A DNA stretch of 64,000 nucleotides. It comes from a candidate division KSB1 bacterium. Its GTDB lineage: Bacteria > Zhuqueibacterota > Zhuqueibacteria > Zhuqueibacterales > Zhuqueibacteraceae. The notes under the pieces were generated by a model. That model was not told the origin of the DNA. It made no database searches and saw only the letters and a program-made list of their open reading frames with translations. This document shows, in pieces, positions 8,263-17,200 of this stretch. The first letter of the stretch is position 1. Each line of letters begins with the position of its first letter. The translations under genes and the position numbers were made by a program. The stretch covers positions 62,001-126,000 of the forward strand of contig JAPDPX010000001.1 of assembly GCA_034506255.1 (NCBI GenBank), read 5' to 3'.

Positions 8263-9594
8263 CTAGACGGTAATTGGGGAGGAACATTTTTGCTGCGCCT
8301 GCCGCTGCCGACAGCGCTCCCAAATGATAGCGGTGACCTGCCGTTGCACCTCGTGCGCAGGCTGCGAAGCCTCCACCACCACCATCTGCGGCAGACGGTG
8401 CTGCAGGCTGAGATAGCCCCGGCGCTGTTGTTCCAGCCAGGCCGGGGAATGCTCGCCTTTGCGGCGATAAAGCAGCTCGCCGGGCGCATCGAGCAGGATG
8501 ATCAGATCCGGCGTGGGCCAGCCGAAGTTGAGCACGGCCCGGCGCAGCCGCTGACGCAGCGTGATGGCCGGCCGGCTCACCCAGGCATCATAAACGAAAC
8601 GGTCGAACACCACGACCCGGCCGCGCCATTTTTGCCAATGCGCATAGCCGAAGCGATACCACTGTTCGAGCAGGCGATTCACGAAGACGACGGGCTTGAG
8701 CAGCAACCGCCAGTTGCGCGCGGCCGCTCGCTGCCGGCGATGCAGCCAGCCTGTGGTGGGCAGACCCACGGTGCTGGCTTGCACGTTGCCGCCCATGTAG
8801 AGCAACTCCGCCCGCAAACCGAAATCACGTTGCAGCGCCGCCGCCAGCGTGGATTTGCCCGCGCCGTCGGGCGCCAGCAAGGCCACCGTCAGACCCGGTT
8901 GTTGCCGGGCGTGCAGCACCGGGCGCAAGCGCTGCAGCAAACGATTGCTGAAGCTGCGCCATGTCGCGGCCAGCGGCTGTTTGCACCACAGGTGCCGCAT
9001 CAACAGGCGCCGGCGGGCCAGCAAAGCCTCCCAGTCATCACTGCTCGCGGCACGCTCGAGCTGCGGCCATGACAGGCCGGGTGCGAGATGGTTTTGCACG
9101 TGCCGGGCGAGCCGCTGCCGGCTGGTGGCATCGGCGATGATGCGGGCAAAGAGTGTGTGCAGACGCTGTCGCCGCACTTCGCGAAAGCCGGCTTTATCCA
9201 GCAGGCAATGCAGCAGCAGCGTCAGGAATTCATCCTCCGGGGCCAGCACATAAAGCGGCGGTTGTGCCTGGCGGTGGTGCAAGCAGTCGGGCGCCAGATC
9301 CAGCGCGAGATGGCGGATGGGTTTGCCGTAACGCAACTCGGTCACCACGTCGAGTTTCAACCACGTTCCCGCAGCCGGGGAATACGCCAGAAAAAAATGA
9401 TGCGGGGCGTGGCCCCAAGCCGGCAGGGCTGCGAAGCCCGCGACCGGCAGAATTTCCCGCAACCGCGGCAGATGCGCGGCGGCCACCAGCAAATCGATTT
9501 CTCGGTCGCCGGGTTGGTTCAGCTCCTCCAGTCCGCGCAGCAAGGCATAGTTGATGTGGGCCTGCTCCAGGAGCGCCCAGACAGCCGCGAGCAA
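8263..9594 (-). CDS. Fusion: nucleotidyltransferase-like domain plus thymidylate-kinase-like P-loop domain
   Basis: 443 residues from a TTG start at 9594 preceded by GGGAGAG about nine bases upstream. An ATG at 9732 is in frame but would overlap the upstream gene by 101 bases, so I prefer TTG. The N-terminal ~200 residues begin LLAAVWALLEQAHINYALLRG and contain the metal-site pattern REIDLLV, as in minimal nucleotidyltransferases. The C-terminal ~220 residues start with P-loop LLAPDGAGKSTL. They share ELLYMGGN, a VGLPTT segment, VVVFDRFVYD and DLIILLDAP with thymidylate kinases and with the next gene upstream. Such fusions occur in polysaccharide loci, but their reaction is not established. 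Ends with TAG at the family C repeat interval. Confidence 0.7.
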   Translation of the reverse strand: MLAAVWALLEQAHINYALLRGLEELNQPGDREIDLLVAAAHLPRLREILPVAGFAALPAWGHAPHHFFLAYSPAAGTWLKLDVVTELRYGKPIRHLALDLAPDCLHHRQAQPPLYVLAPEDEFLTLLLHCLLDKAGFREVRRQRLHTLFARIIADATSRQRLARHVQNHLAPGLSWPQLERAASSDDWEALLARRRLLMRHLWCKQPLAATWRSFSNRLLQRLRPVLHARQQPGLTVALLAPDGAGKSTLAAALQRDFGLRAELLYMGGNVQASTVGLPTTGWLHRRQRAAARNWRLLLKPVVFVNRLLEQWYRFGYAHWQKWRGRVVVFDRFVYDAWVSRPAITLRQRLRRAVLNFGWPTPDLIILLDAPGELLYRRKGEHSPAWLEQQRRGYLSLQHRLPQMVVVEASQPAHEVQRQVTAIIWERCRQRQAQQKCSSPITV

Positions 9595-9631
9595 ATCACC
9601 GTTGCTCTCCCGCCCTGCGCTGCCGGCATGG

Positions 9632-10390
9632 TCATCCGGCGGCGACGGGATTTGAGGTACGCCGTGTCTGGTGGAAATCCCGGATGTATCGCACCACTTC
9701 GGCATAGACGGTGTCGCAGGGTTGATTGGCATCGACGATGATGAAATTGCGTGTCATTTTTCCCTGGCGCAAAAATGCCCGGCGCCGCGCTTCGAGGTAG
9801 GCGAGGCTCGCCTCTTGTTTGCGGGCATGCAACACCTCCGCCGGCGCATCGAGATAGATCACCAAATCCGGCGAGGGGTAGAAGCGGGCCAGCAACCAGC
9901 GATGCAGGTTATCCGTCCACGGCCGGCGCTCGCCCGTGTGGCTTTGCTCCCGCTCGAAGTCGAATTTGAAATGGCGATCATAGACCACGATCGCGCCACG
10001 GCGGCGGTAGCGCCACGAGAGATACTGGCGATACCATTCCTCCGCCAGACGATTGCACAGCTTCAGCACGGCCCACAAGCAGCTTTGGGATTTTCGGCTG
10101 CCGCCGTTGTGATGGTGTAGCGCATGACTGGCGGCCGCAGGTGCACCGCGTTGGCGGCGGCGCAGCCTCTTGACGAATTCAATCAGACGCGAAGTCGGCA
10201 GGGCCACATTGCTCGATTCAATGTTGATGCCCATGTACAAATACTTGATGGGCAGTTCGCCTGCGCTTTCGAGCCGGCGCGCAATGGTGGTTTTGCCCGC
10301 ACCATCCGGGCCAATCACGGCAACCGAAAACATCGTCAGTCTTTCCCGCAAGGTGTCAGGTGATGAAAGAAGGCTGGTCAACGAAACCAT
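9632..10390 (-). CDS. Thymidylate-kinase-like P-loop protein
   Basis: 252 residues from the ATG at 10390 (MVSLTS). A second ATG at 10333 (MFSVAVIG) has a better ribosome-binding site (GCGGGAAAG, seven bases away) and may be the true start, giving 233 residues. The Walker A motif is VIGPDGAGKTTIA. Further shared elements are KYLYMGINIES, VALPTSR, IVVYDRHFKFD (DRH motif) and DLVIYLDAPAEVL. The fold is nucleoside-monophosphate kinase-like, but placement between a glycosyltransferase and an NTase fusion argues for a role in polysaccharide modification rather than dTMP synthesis. Closely similar in layout to the C-terminal half of the neighbour at 8263-9594. Confidence 0.7.
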   Translation of the reverse strand: MVSLTSLLSSPDTLRERLTMFSVAVIGPDGAGKTTIARRLESAGELPIKYLYMGINIESSNVALPTSRLIEFVKRLRRRQRGAPAAASHALHHHNGGSRKSQSCLWAVLKLCNRLAEEWYRQYLSWRYRRRGAIVVYDRHFKFDFEREQSHTGERRPWTDNLHRWLLARFYPSPDLVIYLDAPAEVLHARKQEASLAYLEARRRAFLRQGKMTRNFIIVDANQPCDTVYAEVVRYIRDFHQTRRTSNPVAAG

Positions 10391-10404
10391 CGCGCCGGTA
10401 TCAT

Positions 10405-11718
10405 TCAGCTGGCGCCATTGTGGCCGGCGGCGGCCAGCCACAGGGCCTCAAGCTTGGCGACATTGCGCGCCCAGACAAAATGCTGCTCGACGAATTGCCG
10501 GCCGGCCTGTGCCAGACGCCGGCATTCCCCGGGATTGTGCAGCAGATCGACAATCGCGGCGACGAATTGCGACGCCTCCTGTGCCACCCGCAGCGGCGCC
10601 GCAACGCCCTCGCCCAAATGCAGGCCCTCGGCAACCACCGGCGTGGTCACCACCGGCAGCTCCATCGCCAGGGCTTCGAGAATTTTGTTCTGCACACCGG
10701 AAGCAAAGCGAATTGGCGCAACATACAGCGCGGCGCGGCTGAGATAGGGTCGCAAATCCTCGACAAAACCGGTGACGGTGACATTGCGGCTGCGCTGCGC
10801 CGCCGCCCGCAACGCCGGCAACGGATCGCGACCCGCGAGCACCAGCTCGAGCTGCGGCATTTCCGACTGCAGACGCGGCCAAATCTCCGCGAGCAGGAAC
10901 ATGGCCGCGTCATGGTTGGGCGCGTAGTTCAGCACACCGGTGAAGATCAGGGAATTGTCCGAGCGCGGTTCCGGCAGCCGGCGCCAGTAGTCGACCTCCA
11001 CCGCCTGCGGAATGATCTCGCCGCGGGGCGCGCCCGGCAGCAGCAGGGCGCGATCACGCCGGGAGGCAAACGCCAGGTGCGGGGTTTTGCGCACCAGCCG
11101 TTTCTCGATCCGCCGCACTTCGAGATAGCGCAGAAGCAGCCAGAGTCGCCGGGCGAAACCGGCATGCCGCATCTCGCCACGCACGCGCGCCGAAGTGGCA
11201 TCACAGCAATCCGCCACGATCGGCACGCCGCGCAAATCCGCGATTGCGGGGAAGGTGTTCTTGCCGCTGTACATCACCACATCGAAGGTTTCCTGCTGCA
11301 GCAGCTCGCGCACGGCTTTTTTCATGGCGCGGGCGGCCAACCGGAAGCGCAGGGCCTTTTGCGGTTTGCCGCCTGCCAGGGGCAGGGCGCCGAGCAGGCG
11401 CAGCAGAAACGGCTCACGCGACCGCGTCTCGCCAAAAATCATGATTCGCTCGGTGACGGGTTGCAGCGCGGCCAGGGCTTCCGGGGAGAGGCGCGGCTTT
11501 TTGGTGAGCGAGCAATAAGTGATTTTGTGCTTCTGTCCCAGGCTGCGCAAAAAGTGATAATGCCGCAGAAACCCGCTGGTCAAAGGATAGGGCACCTCGG
11601 TGGTGAGGTAGAGAACTTTCAACGCCACGGGCGGCGCGGCGGAAGGTGTCGTGTGTTTGTCGGATTGTCCCACACCGTTGTTTCCAGATTGCCCTCGCTG
11701 GCGCGCGCCCGCAAGCAC
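10405..11718 (-). CDS. Glycosyltransferase family 4 (GT-B) protein
   Basis: Up to 437 residues. The recognisable protein starts at LKVLYLTTEVPYPLTSG, around residue 33 of the longest frame. Only GTG codons (11718, 11673, 11628) precede it and none has a strong ribosome-binding site, so the start is uncertain. The C-terminal half has the GT-B donor domain: NSLIFTGVLNYAPNHDA, then VTVTGFVEDLRPYL and the SGVQNKILEALAMELPVVTT element with the E-x7-E-like motif. It resembles the exopolysaccharide (PEP-CTERM/exosortase-associated) GT4 subgroup. It probably adds a sugar to the growing lipid-linked repeat unit at the cytoplasmic membrane. First gene of the minus-strand operon. Confidence 0.82.
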   Translation of the reverse strand: MLAGARQRGQSGNNGVGQSDKHTTPSAAPPVALKVLYLTTEVPYPLTSGFLRHYHFLRSLGQKHKITYCSLTKKPRLSPEALAALQPVTERIMIFGETRSREPFLLRLLGALPLAGGKPQKALRFRLAARAMKKAVRELLQQETFDVVMYSGKNTFPAIADLRGVPIVADCCDATSARVRGEMRHAGFARRLWLLLRYLEVRRIEKRLVRKTPHLAFASRRDRALLLPGAPRGEIIPQAVEVDYWRRLPEPRSDNSLIFTGVLNYAPNHDAAMFLLAEIWPRLQSEMPQLELVLAGRDPLPALRAAAQRSRNVTVTGFVEDLRPYLSRAALYVAPIRFASGVQNKILEALAMELPVVTTPVVAEGLHLGEGVAAPLRVAQEASQFVAAIVDLLHNPGECRRLAQAGRQFVEQHFVWARNVAKLEALWLAAAGHNGAS

Positions 11719-12022
11719 GTGCCGGCGACGGCATCATTCCAAGTAATTCATTTGCCTGCTGCGCCTTTGTTCCTCCCCCCCCCCCACTCATCGCGGCCGC
11801 AGGCAGGCCAAACCCGTCGTCGGCGGGAGTCCCCCAGTTTCCACGGCAGCACAGGCCTTCCTGACTGAAGGCAAGATTGCTGTGCCACGATGCCCTTTCA
11901 CGGCTTGCAAGCCGCAACTAAAATTCGGGGACACAGAGGAACGCTGATTCATAATCGCCGCAGCCATGATCGTTTTTTCCGCGTGTTTACCGCAGCGCGG
12001 CTTTCAGGCCGCAACCAAATCT

Positions 12023-12062
12023 GTTAACCGCCAGGCGGCCAAGCGCGCAAAGAATTTTTTTT
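12023..12062 (+). repeat. NNRKDAK-type dispersed repeat, copy 1
   Basis: Reads TTAACCGCCAGGCGGCCAA then GCGCGCAAAGAATTTTTT. This has the AACCGC-CAAG-GCGC-CAAAGA-T-tract layout of a common intergenic repeat that, when translated, gives NR-x-A-A-K-R-A-K. An inverted partner is at 12393-12440. Confidence 0.5.
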
Positions 12063-12392
12063 GTGTGCTTCATGCGTTTGCGTGCAATCATGCGTTGCAA
12101 TTCATCCTCATTCTTTGTATGCCTTCTTTCATTGGTTTGACGTTCCAGTGCAAGAAGAACCCAGGCCGGCAGTTGCGTCCTTTCAAGCCGGTCGGTCGTT
12201 GAGCCTCGTGTGTTGGCAGCAGCTTTTAATACAACCTTCGACGAGCCGGTCACTGCGGCAGCCGGCATCAATCTGCCGGCCGTCATAGGGAGTCGGCAGT
12301 GATCCTTCGCCATCCACTTGTAAACCGCGCTCGCGCAGTTTTCCACCAGAACGTTGTTGGCAGGCCGACCCCAACGCGGGCAGCCGGCCATG

Positions 12393-12440
12393 CCATTCTC
12401 TTTGTGCTCTTGGCGCCCTTGCGCGGTTCAAAAAAATCTT
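12393..12440 (-). repeat. NNRKDAK-type dispersed repeat, copy 2 (inverted)
   Basis: On the minus strand: AAGATTTTTTTGAACCGCG, then CAAGGGCGCCAAGAGCAC and AAAGAGAATG. It faces the copy at 12023-12062 with a ~330 base spacer. Its end lies 30 bases from the family C repeat at 12470. Confidence 0.5.
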
Positions 12441-12469
12441 CGCGATGGTGATAGTTTTTCCAGGGTAAT

Positions 12470-12540
12470 TGCCATGCCGCGCACGGCACCCATTGGAATG
12501 AAAATGAGTTTTCGTAGTCGTGCCTTCCGACACCGACCCG
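12470..12540 (+). repeat. Dispersed repeat family C, copy 2
   Basis: Contains GCCATGCCGCGCACGGCACC, then GGAATGAAAATGAGTTTTCG, then TGCCTTCCGACACCGACCC. Inverted counterpart at 8149-8213. Confidence 0.5.
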
Positions 12541-12807
12541 GAAAAGGGTCTGCCGCAAAAGTCTTCTCATGGCAAGACGATCTTGCGGCAAAACAGGCGG
12601 CTTCTGTGGCGAGAGTCTTTGAACTCATCCCCCGCCCCTGCCCACTGGCAGAAAGGGGAGGAGACAAGCTGGATTTGCATGCAAGCGTCTCGCATGCACC
12701 CGCGAAACTCGCCTCTTTCTGTAAACGAGATGAGGGGCACGGACTTCTGCAAGCCAACTCGACATGGTTGCGCCATCTGCCGCCGGGGCATTCCCGTCGG
12801 CAGCACA

Positions 12808-15800
12808 CTATTTGAGCAGCGTCACACGACGCAGGAAGTGATGCGGCCCCGCGGTCAGGCGAATTAAATAGATTCCGGAGCTGACCGTATTGCCGTGCCG
12901 ATTTTTGCCGTTCCACAGCACGCGCTGGCGACCCGCCGGCTGCACGCCTTCTGCCAGCGTGATCACCTCCTGCCCAAACAAATTGTAAATCGTCAGGCGC
13001 ACCGGCGCGGCCTGCGCCAAACCATATGCAATCACCGTTGCGAGATGGAAGGGATTGGGATGGACCGGCGCGAGATAAAATTCCGCCGGCGGCCCGTTTG
13101 CATGCGCCAGGTGCAGGCCCTCCACCCCACCGGCCGCCGCCATCGCACCCAGAGGCAGAGCCGCAGCGGTGGTGATCACCAATTGCGGCGGATTCGCCCC
13201 TTCCTTCGCGCTGAGGTAAAGGCTGTTGGTCGAAGTGATCTTCAAACCGAAACTGTAGGTGCCGTTGCCGGTGACGGCACTGCTGACCTCGTATTCCAGC
13301 CAGGTGTTGCCGGCGGCACTGGCGTTGGTGGCGAGCGGCGAGCCATCGATGGCCGGCGCATTGTTCCAGGTGATCCCGCTCTCCTGCCACGGCGTGCTGC
13401 TGTTGAGATAAAAATTCGACACCAGATAAACACTTCCGCCGTCAGTGCTGCCATCGGTGACATAGAGGCGCAGCCTGGCCGATTGAATCATGCCGCTGAC
13501 ACCGGTGACCGTGAATTTGAGAAAGCTGTGGTATTGCGGATCCCCCGCGCGCAGACGCAGCGTGCTGTCGCTGCCGTAATTTTTTGTCGGGCTCGCAGAC
13601 TTCACCAGCGCGTCATCGCTCGGTTCGAAGGTCAGGGTGGCGGGCGGGGCGCTGCCCACAGTGACCGCCACAGTCGCAGTGTTGGAAGTGGCACCCTCGA
13701 TGTCCTGCACGGCATAGGTGAATTCATCCGTGCCGCTGAAGCCGGCGTCCGGGGCATAAGTGATCGCGCCGGTGGCGGGGTCGATCGTGACAATGCTGCC
13801 GTTGCCGGGTGAAGTCACAATTGCCACGCTGGCGGGATTCAGTCCGCCGTCCACATCACTGTCATTGGACAGCACCGCGATCTCGACGGCCGTGTCCATT
13901 GCCGTGGTTTCACTGTCGTCGCCGGCTTGCGGCGCATCATTCACCGCGGTGATGGTGACGACAACTTGCGCGGCGTTGGAAACCGCGCCCTGATCATCCC
14001 GCACGGTGTAGGTGAAATGATCTTCGCCAAAGTAGTTTTCTGCCGGCGTGTAGCGGATTTCCCCGCTGCCGGCAAGCACTTCCGCCGTGCCATGACCCGG
14101 CGCGACGACAATGGCAACGCTGCCGGGATCGAGGGCACCATCACGGTCACTGTCGTTGCCGATCACCGCGATGGTCACCGCCTGATCTTCCGGCGTCACC
14201 GCCGCATCGTCGTTGGCCACCGGCGCCTGGTTGCCGGGTGCGCCGCCAGCGCTGCCCGCAGTCGTGACCACCAGCTCGGGTGGATGCTCGCCCTGGCGCG
14301 CGCTGTGATAGACGCTGTTGGTGGAGCTTGTGGTCATGGCAAAACTGTACACCCCGCTGCCGCTGAGGGCGGCACTGACGTCATATTCCACCCAGGTGCC
14401 GCCACTCACCGCGCCGCTTTGCGCCAGCGGCGCGCCGCTGATGGTTGGCGCATTGTTCCAGGTCAGGCCGGATTCGGTCCAGGCGGTGGGGCTGTTTTTG
14501 TAAAGATTCGAAACGGCATAAAGTGCCCCGCCATCGGGGCCGCCGTCAACGACATACAGCCGCAGCCTGGCGCTCTGCACGGCTCCGGTCAGCCCGTTGA
14601 GGTCGAATTTGAAATAGGTGTTGTAAGTCGGATCGCTGCTGCGCAACCGCAAAGTGGTTTCCGCGCCGTAGTTTTTCGTGGGGCTTGATGATTTCACATG
14701 GGCATCGTCGCTGGCGTAAAACGTGACCGTCCCGCCGCCGGTGCCGCCCACCGTGACGGTAACGGTCGCCGCATTGGAGACGGCGCCCTGATCATCCTGC
14801 ACGGTGTAGCGGAACTCGTCCGTGCCCTGATAAGCATTGGCAGGGGTGTAGGTGATGGCACCGTGCGCCGGATCAATGGCGGTGATCGTGCCGAAGTCGG
14901 GCTGTTGCACGATCGTCACACTCGCGGCTTGCAGGGTGCCGTCGACATCCGAGTCGTTGGCCAAAACGGCGATGGTCACCGCGGTGTTTTCGGAAGTCGT
15001 GGCCGCGTCCGCGTTCGCCAGCGGGGCATCGTTGCGGCTGTCCACGGTCACGCTCACCGTCGCGCGGTTGGAAGTGGCGCCGTCATTGTCTTTCACCGTG
15101 TAGGTGAAGGAATCGGGGCCGAAGTAATCGGCGTGCGGTGAGTAGGTGATCGTGCCGGTGGCGGAGTCGATCGCAGTCGTGCCGTGGCCCGGCGTGGTGG
15201 CGACCGTCACGCTGGCGGGATTGAGGCTGCCGTCGGCATCGGAGTCATTGCCGAGCACCTCGATGGCAACGGCTTGATCTTCGGGCGTGGTTGCGGCATC
15301 ATCATTCGCCAGCGGCGGTTGGTTGCCGGGAACACCGCCACCCAGATCGATGTAGTTGTGCAGATAGTTTTGCGTGTCCTTGTCGCTCGCCAGCACCAGC
15401 AGCCCGGTGGTGCTGTTCAGGTTTTGCTTGGTGGAGGTGGGATTGTTGACATAAGAGTCCGAGGCGCTGTGAATGAATTCCGTACCCAGGCCGCCGGCAA
15501 AGGCGATGTGATCGAGGCTGCTTTTTTTCATGTAGATGCGGCGCGGAGAGGTCTTGAAACTCATCGCAAAAATGTAAAGCTCGCGGTGTTCCTCCTCGAT
15601 CAGCAACAGCGGCCGGGTGTGGTTATCGCCTTTGGTGCCGAAAGTGTAGCGTGACCAGTTGGCGTTTACATCGCGCTTCAGCAAAAAGATGAGCGGCGAG
15701 CTGGAACCGGTCAAACTGGTTTTGGTCGCGGCGTAGACATTGCCGCCCTCATCCGGCATCACTTTGAGATTGATGTGGTCATCGGCGACTGCGCCCAGGC

Positions 15801-16605
15801 TGGCATCGGCGAGCGCCTCCTCGCGCGGCTCCCAGTCTGTGTCGGCCTTGCTGTCGAGATGGGTCGCAAAGTAGGTTTTGCGGTCGTTTTGATTGCTCCA
15901 CATGACGCCGATTTTGTTGCCGCCGAAGGCAACGAGTGCGCAAATGTCATCCGAACTCAAATTGTTGCCCTGCACCGGCAGCACGAAGGAGCTGCCCCAG
16001 GTGTAATCGTCACCCAGGGAGCGGTTGAGCTTGACCTGGTTGCCCGCGGTCCAGGCCACCCAAAGCTGGCCGCTGGAATCCTTGGCGATGGTGAGCGCCT
16101 CGGTGTTTTCCGTGGTGATGTCGACCGGGAAGCCGCTGTTCAGCGTGTAACTCCGGCTGGCGGAATCATAGGAATAGCGATAAAGGCGCGCCGGCCCGCT
16201 GCTCGAAACCAGATGGGAGGCAATGTACAGGTAGTGCCCGTCCCACAAGGCATCTGCCAGACTTTTGCTGCGATTGTCGATAGCCGGCCCGGTGTCGTGC
16301 CAGCATTGCCGGTCGCGGTCGAACCGATGGATGCGATACTGCGCCGCGGCGGGGCTCCACAAACATCCCCACCAAAAGCCGTCATGCCACCACAATTTGC
16401 TTTGCGGTTTGGAAGCGGTGATTTCGCTGTAGGGCGAGCTGCCATAGTTGTGATCGCGATAGCCGGCAACGATCGGGATCGAGGCGCACTCCTGCGCTTC
16501 GGCGGAGGCTGCGGGCGACAGCAGCGTGAGCGCTGCCGTCAGCAGCACGGCCTGCATCAGGCGGTTCAAATGGGTGGATTGCCGAAGCATTTTCACCAAA
16601 CGCAT
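12808..16605 (-). CDS. Large secreted modular surface protein with Ig/cadherin-like and DNRLRE domains and a T9SS-type sorting tail
   Basis: 1265 residues. The ATG at 16605 is set by AGGAGGTG seven bases upstream; an in-frame ATG at 16638 lacks this. Signal peptide at residues 1-35 (hydrophobic LMQAVLLTAALTLL, cleavage near ASA). Residues ~40-425 form a WD/propeller-like region without a named match. Then come two Ig/cadherin-like repeats (431-522, 525-620; each with VLxNDSDxDG and FTYTVxD), a DNRLRE domain (625-783; SPTKNYG, LRLR, WNNAP), two more Ig repeats (790-887, 890-983) and a second DNRLRE domain (988-1147). The C-terminal ~85 residues are FlgD-like: HPNPFHLATVIAYGL, then LTIYNLFGQEV and GIYLIRL, the usual type IX secretion sorting domain. 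Probably an extracellular adhesin or polysaccharide-binding protein. Monocistronic. Confidence 0.85.
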   Translation of the reverse strand: MRLVKMLRQSTHLNRLMQAVLLTAALTLLSPAASAEAQECASIPIVAGYRDHNYGSSPYSEITASKPQSKLWWHDGFWWGCLWSPAAAQYRIHRFDRDRQCWHDTGPAIDNRSKSLADALWDGHYLYIASHLVSSSGPARLYRYSYDSASRSYTLNSGFPVDITTENTEALTIAKDSSGQLWVAWTAGNQVKLNRSLGDDYTWGSSFVLPVQGNNLSSDDICALVAFGGNKIGVMWSNQNDRKTYFATHLDSKADTDWEPREEALADASLGAVADDHINLKVMPDEGGNVYAATKTSLTGSSSPLIFLLKRDVNANWSRYTFGTKGDNHTRPLLLIEEEHRELYIFAMSFKTSPRRIYMKKSSLDHIAFAGGLGTEFIHSASDSYVNNPTSTKQNLNSTTGLLVLASDKDTQNYLHNYIDLGGGVPGNQPPLANDDAATTPEDQAVAIEVLGNDSDADGSLNPASVTVATTPGHGTTAIDSATGTITYSPHADYFGPDSFTYTVKDNDGATSNRATVSVTVDSRNDAPLANADAATTSENTAVTIAVLANDSDVDGTLQAASVTIVQQPDFGTITAIDPAHGAITYTPANAYQGTDEFRYTVQDDQGAVSNAATVTVTVGGTGGGTVTFYASDDAHVKSSSPTKNYGAETTLRLRSSDPTYNTYFKFDLNGLTGAVQSARLRLYVVDGGPDGGALYAVSNLYKNSPTAWTESGLTWNNAPTISGAPLAQSGAVSGGTWVEYDVSAALSGSGVYSFAMTTSSTNSVYHSARQGEHPPELVVTTAGSAGGAPGNQAPVANDDAAVTPEDQAVTIAVIGNDSDRDGALDPGSVAIVVAPGHGTAEVLAGSGEIRYTPAENYFGEDHFTYTVRDDQGAVSNAAQVVVTITAVNDAPQAGDDSETTAMDTAVEIAVLSNDSDVDGGLNPASVAIVTSPGNGSIVTIDPATGAITYAPDAGFSGTDEFTYAVQDIEGATSNTATVAVTVGSAPPATLTFEPSDDALVKSASPTKNYGSDSTLRLRAGDPQYHSFLKFTVTGVSGMIQSARLRLYVTDGSTDGGSVYLVSNFYLNSSTPWQESGITWNNAPAIDGSPLATNASAAGNTWLEYEVSSAVTGNGTYSFGLKITSTNSLYLSAKEGANPPQLVITTAAALPLGAMAAAGGVEGLHLAHANGPPAEFYLAPVHPNPFHLATVIAYGLAQAAPVRLTIYNLFGQEVITLAEGVQPAGRQRVLWNGKNRHGNTVSSGIYLIRLTAGPHHFLRRVTLLK

Positions 16606-16732
16606 GCAACACCTCCTGGTCAAATTCATTCTTTCCACGTCTGCAACATGTGATCTCCAAGAGGTGATCGCTTTGGTGCAACAGAATTATTTTGCGGGTT
16701 GCGGAAAACTCCCCGGCATGCAATCGCAGATA

Positions 16733-17200
16733 CTATATGCCGCTGGCAAGCAACCGGCGGCGGTCATCCCTGCCATGCCACCAGGTGACCTGGCTGCCGG
16801 CCGGCAGCCAGGGTTCGCCGGTGCCGTCGTCTTCCAGCAGGAGCCGCCGCAACTGGGAGTGGCTGGAATCGTGCTTGCTGCTGACAATGGCAAACAAGGC
16901 GTGATCCCGGTGGCGCGGGTAAAGCGCCAGGCCGTCGGGTGATTTGAAAACCTCGAGGCTGCGCGCCGAGGTGACCTCGGTCAGCATCCGCGTTTCCGGG
17001 GAGATGGCGAAGACGCGCAGCTCATGAGCAGCACGCATGGTGACCACCGCGAGGTCGACCAGTTGTCCACCCAGCAGCACCCCGCGGCGCCCGTCGACAT
17101 TGTTGGGGCGGGGCAGGGGGAGGCGCTGCTGCAAGCTGCCGTCGATGTTCCACGCATACAGGACGCCATTCGGCGCCGCGCCCCTCCTCGTCAGTTTCAT
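16733..17200 (-). pseudogene. Truncated beta-propeller phytase-like fragment
   Basis: 155 residues from an ATG that overlaps the stop of the HprK-like gene (ATGA). The sequence aligns by eye with the middle of the phytase-like protein at 19696-20754: LYAWNIDGSLQQ matches IGVYDLSGKELQ, NNVDGRRGVLLGGQLVDL matches NNVDLRHGFPLAGRMVDL, and ISPETRMLTEV matches VNPATRELEEV. The signal sequence, the DDPAIW segment and the last blades are absent, so a closed propeller cannot form from this chain alone. I treat it as a remnant, although the coupled start codon means it may still be translated. A genuine short protein cannot be excluded. Confidence 0.55.

Larger units (their letters stand above)
11719..12807. 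repeat. Gene-free interval with a C11 tract and inverted dispersed repeats
   Basis: About 1.1 kb without a convincing gene. It holds an uninterrupted run of eleven C at 11775-11785, two facing copies of an NNRKDAK-type repeat (12023-12062 and 12393-12440), the second copy of family C (12470-12540) and a short palindrome around 12676-12700 (GCATGC arms). The promoter of the GT4 operon should lie in its left part but is not identifiable with confidence. Translated frames here (for example through 12183-12591) are reading through repeats. Confidence 0.55.

Noticed and set aside
9595..9732. ATG start at 9732 for the NTase-kinase fusion
   Set aside because: It would overlap the upstream kinase gene by 101 bases, and the recognisable domain starts right after the TTG at 9594, which has GGGAGAG upstream.
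11735..11791. Frameshift in the C11 tract separating an upstream ATG (11791) from the GT4 gene
   Set aside because: The GT4 frame has a TGA at 11734-11736 downstream of the tract, so changing the tract length would not connect that ATG with the glycosyltransferase.
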